NCBI GenBank assembly: GCA_041688215.1
Contig: JBDNIO010000241.1
Location: forward strand, 1 to 7,446
Source: JBDNIO01 sp041688215
GTDB taxonomy: Bacteria; Pseudomonadota; Gammaproteobacteria; Nevskiales; Salinisphaeraceae
Direction: 5' to 3'
DNA: 7,446 nt
The translations under genes were made by a program, and so were the position numbers. Below are positions 1 to 5,683 of the stretch, piece by piece. Each line of letters opens with the position of its first letter. The first letter of the stretch is position 1. The notes beneath the pieces were generated by a model. That model searched no databases. It was given only the letters and a program-made list of their open reading frames with translations, and had not been told where the DNA came from.

Positions 1-89
1 CACTGCGACGAATACTCTTCCTGGTGCTCGAACACCATCCGGACTGCTCGCTGGCGAACTTCCGGTGAATAACGTTTTATCTTGCTCAT
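1..89 (-). CDS. IS3-family transposase OrfA, N-terminal fragment (partial at window edge)
   Basis: The minus strand from ATG at 89-87 reads without a stop to the edge: 29 full codons beginning MSKIKRYSPEVRQRAVRMVF and ending near EEYSSQ. The KRYSPEVRxRAVRMV opening is characteristic of IS3-family OrfA, the small helix-turn-helix DNA-binding protein that in this family is fused to the DDE integrase OrfB by programmed -1 frameshifting. The start is supported by a GGAG about 4 nt upstream, inside the element, and by the usual family N-terminus. Whether the full element is intact cannot be seen. The subgroup is not certain; IS51-like members have similar termini. Confidence 0.85.
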   Translation of the reverse strand, partial: MSKIKRYSPEVRQRAVRMVFEHQEEYSSQ

Positions 90-110
90 GACTCCATTCT
101 CTCAAGGTTT

Positions 111-139
111 GGAGTCTCCGGGAATGCCGGGGGGATTCA
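111..139 (-). repeat. Candidate terminal inverted repeat of the IS
   Basis: The minus strand from 139 to about 111 reads TGAATCCCCCCGGCATTCCC and then GGAGACTCC. A TGAa/c-C-rich-CCGG start followed by a GGAGACT-like block resembles termini of IS3-family elements from memory of the family. The partner repeat is outside the window, so repeat length and mismatches cannot be established. Confidence 0.55.
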
Positions 140-744
140 TTCCGCCGCGCGCCGATACCATTGGGTCGCCACTTTGGAGTCCAAAAGTACGCCGGTGCCC
201 TCGTCGTATGATAGGCTCAGGTTATATTGCGCGGGACCATCCGCCGCGCGCCGAAGTCTTGCTCGGCGGCACGCTGATACAAGGCAGCGGCGTGCCGGAA
301 ATCCTCTGCTACGCCATGACCCTTACGATACAAATTGCCAAGTTGGAATTGTGCCTGTGCTAGGCCTTGATCGGCGGCCTTCACATACCACTGCGCCGCC
401 ACGGCGGGGGCTGCCTTAACGCCACGGCCCCGTTCCAGCATCAAGCCCAAGTTGTACTGGGCTTGGGTGTGACCCTGCTTGGCGGCACGGTGAAACCAGT
501 TGTAGGCCTTTTTCTCATCCCGCGGCAGGCCAACACCTGTGGCAAACGCTTGGCCAACGGTGTTCTGGGCTTCGGCCTCTCCTTGTTCGGCGCGCTTCAT
601 CGTGGCCGTTACATCGGGCGGTGAATCCGCATCCGGTGCGGCCGCGACAGGCGTGGCATCTTCGCCCCCGGAGCAGCCCGCGAGCAACAACATGCCAACC
701 AGAACCAGTCCTGGCAGCCAGTGGCGCAATATATCTGCCCTCAT
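140..744 (-). pseudogene. Sel1-repeat lipoprotein, frameshifted and truncated by an IS
   Basis: The intact frame from ATG 744 gives 175 residues ending at TGA 219-217. It opens with a lipoprotein signal peptide (hydrophobic 10-22, lipobox LAGC with acceptor C24) and a short Ala/Pro/Asp linker. Three 36-residue Sel1 repeats follow at about 57-92, 93-128 and 129-164, with the AQYNLG...G.GV...A..WY..AA.QG pattern. The frame then degenerates (GARRMVPRNIT). A fourth repeat resumes in another frame from about 238 (AQYNLSLSYDEGTGV, then ATQWYRRAAE), running to 140, where the IS cuts it after about 33 of 36 residues. The gene is therefore broken twice. Sel1 proteins are helical solenoids that mediate protein contacts; an envelope scaffold role is only a guess. 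The start overlaps the PII-like stop codon as ATGA, implying translational coupling. A truncated 175-residue lipoprotein could still be made. Confidence 0.85.
141..254 (-). repeat. Pair of 15-bp direct repeats at the Sel1 frameshift (141-155 and 240-254)
   Basis: The minus-strand sequence TCGGCGCGCGGCGGA occurs identically at 254-240 and 155-141, exactly 99 nt apart. The flanking bases differ on both sides of both copies. The downstream copy encodes YRRAAE, the normal end of a Sel1 repeat. The upstream copy sits where the frame is lost. Removing nt 252-239 (14 bases) would join codon F164 directly to GGT CCC GCG CAA and restore a perfectly spaced fourth repeat. The upstream copy therefore looks like a small duplicative insertion templated by the downstream one. 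Confidence 0.8.
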
Positions 745-1070
745 TGCCCCACCGCCATTTCACCGCGAGCGCCATCGGCAATGCGGATCGCTTCGTGCAA
801 CTCTGAAACGAATACCCTGCCGTCGCCGGGGTGGCCGGTTCCGGTACGAGCATGTTCCACAATGGTTTCCACCACCGGCGCGACTAATTCGTCCGGCACA
901 TCGATTTCCAATTTGACCATTTTCGCCATACGTAAACGGTTTTCATCCGTACCGTGGCCAAATTCGCGCAGATGCACAATCGCCACGCCCGGCAGGGTGG
1001 GGATAACGTTGAGTGCATCCAGCACTTTGTCGAGCATATGCTCCTGGATATAAGCTTTTACTTCTTGCAT
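741..1070 (-). CDS. PII-like signalling protein of the heavy-metal-efflux-associated group
   Basis: This 109-residue protein fits the PII (GlnB/GlnK) fold. It has an N-terminal beta strand and helix (MQEVKAYIQEHMLDKVLDAL), and a T-loop region at about 36-50 (FGHGTDENRLRMAK) with no tyrosine for uridylylation. It also has a B-loop-like ARTGTGHPGDGRVFV at 74-88, matching the RTG.xGDGKIFV signature of PII proteins, and a C-terminal EAIRIADGARGE resembling the EAVRIRTGERGE C-loop. Classical PII trimers sense ATP/ADP and 2-oxoglutarate and bind transporters or enzymes. A divergent group lacking the modified tyrosine is known beside CzcA/CusA-type pump genes, and this one starts 10 nt after the pump gene. 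I infer a cytosolic regulator of the pump or a metal or nucleotide sensor. The ligand is unknown. CutA is a less likely alternative given the B-loop motif. Confidence 0.88.
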   Translation of the reverse strand: MQEVKAYIQEHMLDKVLDALNVIPTLPGVAIVHLREFGHGTDENRLRMAKMVKLEIDVPDELVAPVVETIVEHARTGTGHPGDGRVFVSELHEAIRIADGARGEMAVGQ

Positions 1071-1076
1071 GGGGTA

Positions 1077-1083
1077 CTCCTTA
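1077..1083 (-). promoter_or_regulatory. Shine-Dalgarno of the PII-like gene overlapping the pump stop codon
   Basis: The minus strand reads TAAGGAG followed by TACCCC and ATG. The TAA is the stop codon of the RND pump gene, so the strong ribosome site for the PII-like gene is built onto the end of the pump frame. This supports the start at 1070 and suggests reinitiation by ribosomes finishing the pump. Confidence 0.85.
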
Positions 1084-4000
1084 AAGTTCAGTTTCGCGTT
1101 TTGGCTCGGCGAACCAGCGATAAATGCTGGGTAACACCAAGAGGGTTAATAAGGTGGACGTGATCAGCCCACCGATGACCACCACCGCCAGCGGCCGCTG
1201 CACGTTGGAGCCGATGCCGTCGGCAAGTAGTAGCGGGATCAGCCCCAGGATGGCGACACTGGCCGTCATCAGCACTGGGCGCAGACGATGTTCCGCGCCT
1301 ATACGCACGGCCTCGTCGGTTTCCATGCCTTGGTCGCGGAGCTGGTTGATGTAGCTGACCAGAACCACGCCGTTGAGCACGGCTACGCCGAATACCGCGA
1401 TAAAGCCCACGGCTGCCGGCACTGAAACATAAAGGCCCGAAATCCACAGCGCGAAAATGCCGCCGGTGATGGCAAACGGCACGTTCAGGAATATCAGCGC
1501 CGCGTAACGCACCGAGTTAAACGCGGAAAACAGCAACAGGAAGATCAGTCCAAGCGTCACCGGCACCACCAGGAACAGTCTCGCCATGGCCCGCTCCTGG
1601 TTCTCGAACTGGCCGCCGAATTCCACAAAATAGCCCGGCGGCATATTGACTTCCTTTTTGATCCGCGCTCGCAGTTCTTCCACCACGCCGCCCATATCCC
1701 GGCCACGCACATTCATTTGCACGTAAATTCGACGGCTGGCGTTGGAGCGGCTGATCTGCTTGGGGCCGGTTTCCACGCGTATATCAGCCACTCGAGTAAG
1801 CGGCAAAATGGCACCGGCGGGCGTGCGAATCGGCAGCGACTTGATCACGTCCAGCCGTTCGCGTTGGTCTTCTTGCAAGCGCACGAAGATGTCGTAGCGG
1901 CGAATGCCGTCGAATACCACACCGGCCGTGACACCGCCGATACCCGCTTCCACCGTGCCCAGAATTTCGTCGTTGGACAGGCCGTAACGGGCCAGCGCAT
2001 CCCTGTCGGGCGTAATAACGATTTGCTGCTTGCCGCCTTGTTGTTGCTGTTTTACGTCTACTGCACCGCGTACTTCTTTTGCCAACCCGGCAACCTCTCC
2101 AGCGACGCGTTCGAGTTCGCCGAAGTCGTCACCGTAAATACTGGCCACAAGTTGCGCCTGAACGCCGGACAACAGCTCGTCGGTGCGTAGCTGAATCGGT
2201 TGCGAAAAGTTATTCGCCAGCCCCGGGATTTCATCGGTTGCTTTTTCCGACATCGCCGCTTGTAAAGCTTCGTAATCGCGCCCGGACTCCCACTTATCCA
2301 GCGGCTTCAATGTAACCACCGTGGCAATCACATTGATGGGCTCGGGATCGCCACCCACCTCGGCGCGGCCTACCCGCGAATAGGTACCGGTTACTTCGGG
2401 AAAGGTGTTTAACGAATTTTGAATGCGCTTGGCATATTCAATCGCCGATTCCAGACTGGCACCGGGAGGTAACGTGGATCGTACTTGCAGCGTTCCTTCA
2501 CGCAGTGTAGGCACAAACTCGCTACCCAACGTCGGGAACAAGGCGAGACTACCGACAAACAGCACCACGGATACGCCCAATACCAACGCTGGCGCTTTAA
2601 GCGCGGCATCGCGCATCGGCCGATAACCTTTCTTAATCCAACCAATCAGCCGCGGCTCACCGTGCACGCTGTCCTTTTTGAAAGCCATTGTCACGAGCAC
2701 CGGCACCAGTGTAAGCGCCAATAGCAACGCGCCAGCCAACGCAAAACTGATGGTATAAGCCATCGGCGAGAACAGCTTGCCTTCCACACCCTGCAACGTG
2801 AACAACGGCAGAAAGACGATAATAATAATGGCCATCGCAAACACAATAGGCTGGGCGACTTCGCGTGCGGCTTCGCTCACTAACCGAGCCAATGAAATGT
2901 CTTCTTGGGCACGTTCTTCCATATGCCGGAAGATATTTTCGATCATCACCACCGAACCGTCCACCATCATGCCGATGCCAATCGCCAGGCCGCCCAGACT
3001 CATCAGGTTGGCGGACAGGCCAACGAAGTTCATCGCGATGAAGGCGACCAGTACAGACAACGGCAGGCTGACAACCACAATCAGGGTCGAGCGTAGATTG
3101 CCGAGAAAGAAATACAGCAGAATCAATACCAGAATCGAGCCCTCCAGCAAGGCCTTTTCCACGGTACCGATAGCCTTGTCGACCAACTCGCCTTGCGTGT
3201 AATAGGGCTTGATGACCATGCCTTCGGGCAACGAGTCGTTGAGTTCTTCGACTTTTGCGCCGACGTCTTCCAGCACTTTTTGGGTATTGGTGCCGATCAG
3301 TTTGAACACATAGCCGCCAACCGATTCTTTGCCGTTCGACACTTCCGCACCACGGCGGATGGCCGCACCATACTCTACCTTCGCGATATCGCCGACAGTC
3401 ACCGGAACACCGCCGGACTCGGAAACCACGACGTTACGGATATCCTTGAGCCCTTGCTCTTTCGGGTCGATCCAGCCGTAGCCGCGGATCACGTATTCCT
3501 CGCCGCCGCGATTGATGAAAGACGCGCCCACATTGCGGTTATTCGCAGCCAGCGCGCCGCGCACATCGGCGATGGTAATGCCACGCGCCAGCAGCGCCTG
3601 GCTATCCAGATTGACCTGATATTGACGCTCGAACCCGCCAATCGATAGCACGCCGGTAACGCCCGGCACGGTGCGTAACTGGGGCTTTACGATCCAGTCC
3701 TGCGCCAGCCGCCGCTCCGTCAAGTCATGGTTATAGCCTTCCTTGTTTTCGATGTCGTAAAGCATGATGCGGCCCAGGCCGCTGGTAATCGGGCCAAGCT
3801 CTGGTTCGCCCAGCCCTTCCGGCACGTTACGGCGAGCGTCGGCGAGGCGTTCCAGCACGAGACGCCGGGCGAAATAGGTATCGGTACCGTCCTCGAAGTA
3901 AACGTCCACCCGCGACAGGCCAAATATGGATGTGGACTGGACCTTCTCTATATTCGGCAGGCCATACATGGCGATTTCCACCGGGTAGGAAATCTGGGTT

Positions 4001-4185
4001 TCCACATCCTGAGTGGACAGGCCCTCACTGACGGTGAATATTTGTACCAGCGCTGGGGTCGCATCCGGAAACGCGTCCACCGCGAGTTGCTTGAGAGATA
4101 GATAGCCGCCAATGGCTAGGCCGAACACAGCGACCAGCACCATCAGGCGGTTGTTCAGGGCATAACGGACGATTGCGTCAATCAT
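1081..4185 (-). CDS. czcA: CzcA-like heavy-metal efflux RND transporter, inner-membrane pump
   Basis: At 1034 residues this has the usual HME-RND length and plan. TM1 is near 10-30, followed by a large periplasmic porter loop. TM2-TM6 lie within about 346-500 and TM7 near 531-552. A second porter loop is followed by TM8-TM12 at about 869-1021. Family hallmarks include DAFPDATP (37-44), ISYPVE (65-70), GLSRVDVYFEDG (89-100) and the TM4 motif AIGIGMMVDGSVVMIEN (401-417). The pump trades protons for metal ions, taking cations from the periplasm or cytosol into the CzcB/CzcC channel. By eye alignment D409 and E416 match CzcA D408 and E415, but the equivalent of D402 is G403. The positions of the CusA copper-binding methionines appear to be A576, R636 and E670, arguing against Cu/Ag as substrate. 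The start at 4185 has AAGGA 7 nt upstream. A REP doublet separates it from the adaptor gene. Confidence 0.96.
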   Translation of the reverse strand: MIDAIVRYALNNRLMVLVAVFGLAIGGYLSLKQLAVDAFPDATPALVQIFTVSEGLSTQDVETQISYPVEIAMYGLPNIEKVQSTSIFGLSRVDVYFEDGTDTYFARRLVLERLADARRNVPEGLGEPELGPITSGLGRIMLYDIENKEGYNHDLTERRLAQDWIVKPQLRTVPGVTGVLSIGGFERQYQVNLDSQALLARGITIADVRGALAANNRNVGASFINRGGEEYVIRGYGWIDPKEQGLKDIRNVVVSESGGVPVTVGDIAKVEYGAAIRRGAEVSNGKESVGGYVFKLIGTNTQKVLEDVGAKVEELNDSLPEGMVIKPYYTQGELVDKAIGTVEKALLEGSILVLILLYFFLGNLRSTLIVVVSLPLSVLVAFIAMNFVGLSANLMSLGGLAIGIGMMVDGSVVMIENIFRHMEERAQEDISLARLVSEAAREVAQPIVFAMAIIIIVFLPLFTLQGVEGKLFSPMAYTISFALAGALLLALTLVPVLVTMAFKKDSVHGEPRLIGWIKKGYRPMRDAALKAPALVLGVSVVLFVGSLALFPTLGSEFVPTLREGTLQVRSTLPPGASLESAIEYAKRIQNSLNTFPEVTGTYSRVGRAEVGGDPEPINVIATVVTLKPLDKWESGRDYEALQAAMSEKATDEIPGLANNFSQPIQLRTDELLSGVQAQLVASIYGDDFGELERVAGEVAGLAKEVRGAVDVKQQQQGGKQQIVITPDRDALARYGLSNDEILGTVEAGIGGVTAGVVFDGIRRYDIFVRLQEDQRERLDVIKSLPIRTPAGAILPLTRVADIRVETGPKQISRSNASRRIYVQMNVRGRDMGGVVEELRARIKKEVNMPPGYFVEFGGQFENQERAMARLFLVVPVTLGLIFLLLFSAFNSVRYAALIFLNVPFAITGGIFALWISGLYVSVPAAVGFIAVFGVAVLNGVVLVSYINQLRDQGMETDEAVRIGAEHRLRPVLMTASVAILGLIPLLLADGIGSNVQRPLAVVVIGGLITSTLLTLLVLPSIYRWFAEPKRETEL

Positions 4186-4192
4186 TTATTCA

Positions 4193-4197
4193 TCCTT
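4193..4197 (-). promoter_or_regulatory. Shine-Dalgarno of the pump gene abutting the REP doublet
   Basis: AAGGA on the minus strand lies 7 nt before the ATG at 4185. It directly follows the outer arm of the REP pair (4198-4207), with no bases between. Folding of the palindromes in the mRNA could therefore influence access to this site. Confidence 0.75.
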
Positions 4198-4290
4198 CGT
4201 AGGTCGGATTCGCGTGTAACGCGTGATCCGACGCTTGGCATAGAGGCTTGCAAATGTCGGCTTACGCGCGCTGCGCTAAGCCGACCTACG
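4198..4290. repeat. Inverted pair of REP-like palindromes (BIME-like)
   Basis: There are two imperfect palindromes in opposite orientation. The first (4203-4232) has arms GTCGGAT/ATCCGAC, a small internal loop, and an inner stem CGCGT/ACGCG around GTA. The second (4256-4285) has arms GTCGGCTTA/TAAGCCGAC and an inner stem GCGC/GCGC around GCT with one bulged C. The outermost 10 bases, CGTAGGTCGG at 4198-4207 and CCGACCTACG at 4281-4290, are perfect inverted repeats, placing a GTAG tetranucleotide at the outer end of each palindrome. GTAG next to an imperfect hairpin is the hallmark of REP elements mobilised by RAYT transposases. The doublet fills nearly all of the 117-nt gap between adaptor and pump genes. 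It may stabilise the upstream mRNA or tune pump translation. Confidence 0.85.
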
Positions 4291-4302
4291 GTTTGTTGCG
4301 GT

Positions 4303-5676
4303 TTAATGGTTGTGTTCAGCACTACGACTCCCCGCCGACAACGCTGAACTCAGATCAAACGCACCCTGCACAACCACGGCATCGCCGGGCTGCAAGCCAT
4401 TACGGATTTCGATTTGTCCGCCGCCCTCTTCGCCGGCGCGTACTTCGGCGGCCCGAAACGCACCCTCTGCATTACCCGGCACAAAAACCACCTGCTCATC
4501 CTCGATGGTCTGAACAGCGTCTACCGGCACCAGCACATACTGCTGTTCACTGGTCGTCTGAATATTCGCGGTGCCAAACATGCCGGCGCGCAGGGCGCCG
4601 TTTTCGTTGGGCAGAATCGCCCGAACGCGCACAGTTCGAGCCTGTTCATCCAACTCACTTGAAATCCAGTCGGTTTTGCCGGTGAAAGACTGGCCCGGCA
4701 GCGCTCTAACATTAAGCGTTAGTTGCTGGCCTTTCTGCACGCGCGCCATGTCGCGCTCGTATACCTCAATCATCAACCACATCTGTTCGCTGTTAACGAT
4801 GTGGATAGGTGTTTCCTGGGCGGATACGGTTTGCCCCGTCACCAGATTGCGCCGCTGGATGACCCCGGCAATCGGCGCGGATAGTGTGTAACGCGACAGC
4901 GGCGTGCTGCCATTGCCGGAGATGCTGCCGATTTGCCGATCACTCAGCCCGTATAACCTCAGTTCCGCGCGCACACCGTCGCGCTCGGCCTTGGCTTGCA
5001 CATATTTAGCCTGGGTTTCCTGCAGATGGGACTCACTGATAATCTGCTGTTTGGTTAGTTTCTGATCACGCTGATATTCCGCCAGCGCGGCGCCGTAGCG
5101 TGCTTGCGTGGTCAGGTAACGTGCCTTGGCGCGGCCGAGTTCGACACTGTCGAAAACCGCTACTGTCTCGCCTTTTTTGACGGTGTCGCCCAGATCTTTG
5201 CGTACTTCGACCACCTTGGCTTCCAGCAACGGCCCCACCCGGGCCACGCGGTCGGCGTCGAAACGTACAGTTGCAGGCGCTTGCAACAGCGCTGTAGCCG
5301 AACCGGCCGGGGCCGGCTTTACTTTGATGTCGAGCCGTTTACGCTGATTATCGGTAAGATGAATTTCGCGCTTACCTTCGGCGTGTTCACCGCCCTCCTC
5401 CGCCTTGCCTTCGTTATGCCCGCCTGCGCCGTCCTCCGAATGGCTACCCCCTTCTTCGTCCTTATGCGAGCCGGACTCTTCCTTATGGGCATCGGGGCGC
5501 TGTTTGTCGGCGTTTTTGTCGGCCTTGTTGTCGGCCTTGTTGTCGGCTTGGGCGGTTTGCGCCTGGGCGTCATCCGCGAATAAGTTACTCACTTGTTCGC
5601 AGGCTGATAGCGGGATGATGGCGGTGAAAAGAGCCGCCAAAAGCAACTGTTTAGTAATAATCATAGGGGTCTTCAT
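4303..5676 (-). CDS. czcB: CzcB-like RND periplasmic adaptor, predicted lipoprotein with His-rich segment
   Basis: This is a 457-residue membrane-fusion protein that would bridge the pump and the outer-membrane channel. It has a signal peptide with lipobox LSAC (acceptor C26), then an ADNK tandem repeat (44-58). A low-complexity His/Glu/Gly segment follows with H64, H71, H79, H87 and H98. The adaptor core has a first lipoyl half (about 141-180, with LGDTVKKGETV) and a helical hairpin (about 182-243). The second lipoyl half is at about 262-295 (YTLSAPIAGVIQRRNLVTGQTV), with the beta-barrel from about 298 (WLMIEVYERD) and a membrane-proximal domain to the end. The C-terminus is EHNH. The His segment is a plausible periplasmic metal-binding site. 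The start at 5676 lies 7 nt after the channel gene, with GGAG about 10 nt upstream inside its last codons. Position 5664 (Met5) is an alternative start. Confidence 0.95.
   Translation of the reverse strand: MKTPMIITKQLLLAALFTAIIPLSACEQVSNLFADDAQAQTAQADNKADNKADKNADKQRPDAHKEESGSHKDEEGGSHSEDGAGGHNEGKAEEGGEHAEGKREIHLTDNQRKRLDIKVKPAPAGSATALLQAPATVRFDADRVARVGPLLEAKVVEVRKDLGDTVKKGETVAVFDSVELGRAKARYLTTQARYGAALAEYQRDQKLTKQQIISESHLQETQAKYVQAKAERDGVRAELRLYGLSDRQIGSISGNGSTPLSRYTLSAPIAGVIQRRNLVTGQTVSAQETPIHIVNSEQMWLMIEVYERDMARVQKGQQLTLNVRALPGQSFTGKTDWISSELDEQARTVRVRAILPNENGALRAGMFGTANIQTTSEQQYVLVPVDAVQTIEDEQVVFVPGNAEGAFRAAEVRAGEEGGGQIEIRNGLQPGDAVVVQGAFDLSSALSAGSRSAEHNH
5503..5547 (-). repeat. 12-bp tandem repeat in the adaptor gene (four ADNK-like units)
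   Basis: The minus strand repeats GCCGACAACAAG twice exactly (5547-5536, 5535-5524). A variant unit GCCGACAAAAAC (5523-5512) and a nine-base partial GCCGACAAA (5511-5503) follow. These encode ADNK, ADNK, ADKN and ADK (residues 44-58). The unit is in frame (four codons), so copy-number changes by slippage would lengthen or shorten the linker after the lipid anchor without breaking the gene. Confidence 0.9.
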
Positions 5677-5683
5677 TGTTTCA

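Larger units (their letters stand above)
1..139 (-). mobile_element. IS3-family insertion sequence, left end only
   Basis: This is the transposase-proximal end of an insertion sequence running off the left edge. On the minus strand the element begins TGAATCCCCCCGG at 139, with the TG terminal dinucleotide typical of IS3-family ends. The start of an OrfA reading frame follows 50 bases further in. The outer boundary is set at 139/140 because the Sel1 coding sequence is readable up to 140 and stops resembling a Sel1 repeat there. The other end, the second terminal repeat and the target duplication are outside the window, so the exact boundary is inferred. The element interrupts the Sel1-repeat lipoprotein gene. 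Confidence 0.82.

Noticed and set aside
217..260. Programmed frameshift in the Sel1 gene.
   Set aside because: There is no slippery heptamer at the joint. The extra 14 bases duplicate nearby sequence, so a mutation explains it better.
82..363. Plus-strand frame crossing the IS end and the Sel1 remnant.
   Set aside because: It spans the IS/host junction, has no protein-family signal and is antisense to two recognised coding regions.
2777..3202. Long plus-strand open frame opposite the pump gene.
   Set aside because: It lies wholly antisense to the well-supported RND pump, has no recognisable domain and follows from GC-rich codon use. The same applies to the other antisense frames across the pump, adaptor and channel genes.
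5104..5583. Plus-strand frame of 159 codons with hydrophobic Val/Gly/Leu-rich stretches.
   Set aside because: It is the complement of the adaptor's ADNK repeat and acidic region. The apparent membrane segment is a reflection of that repeat.
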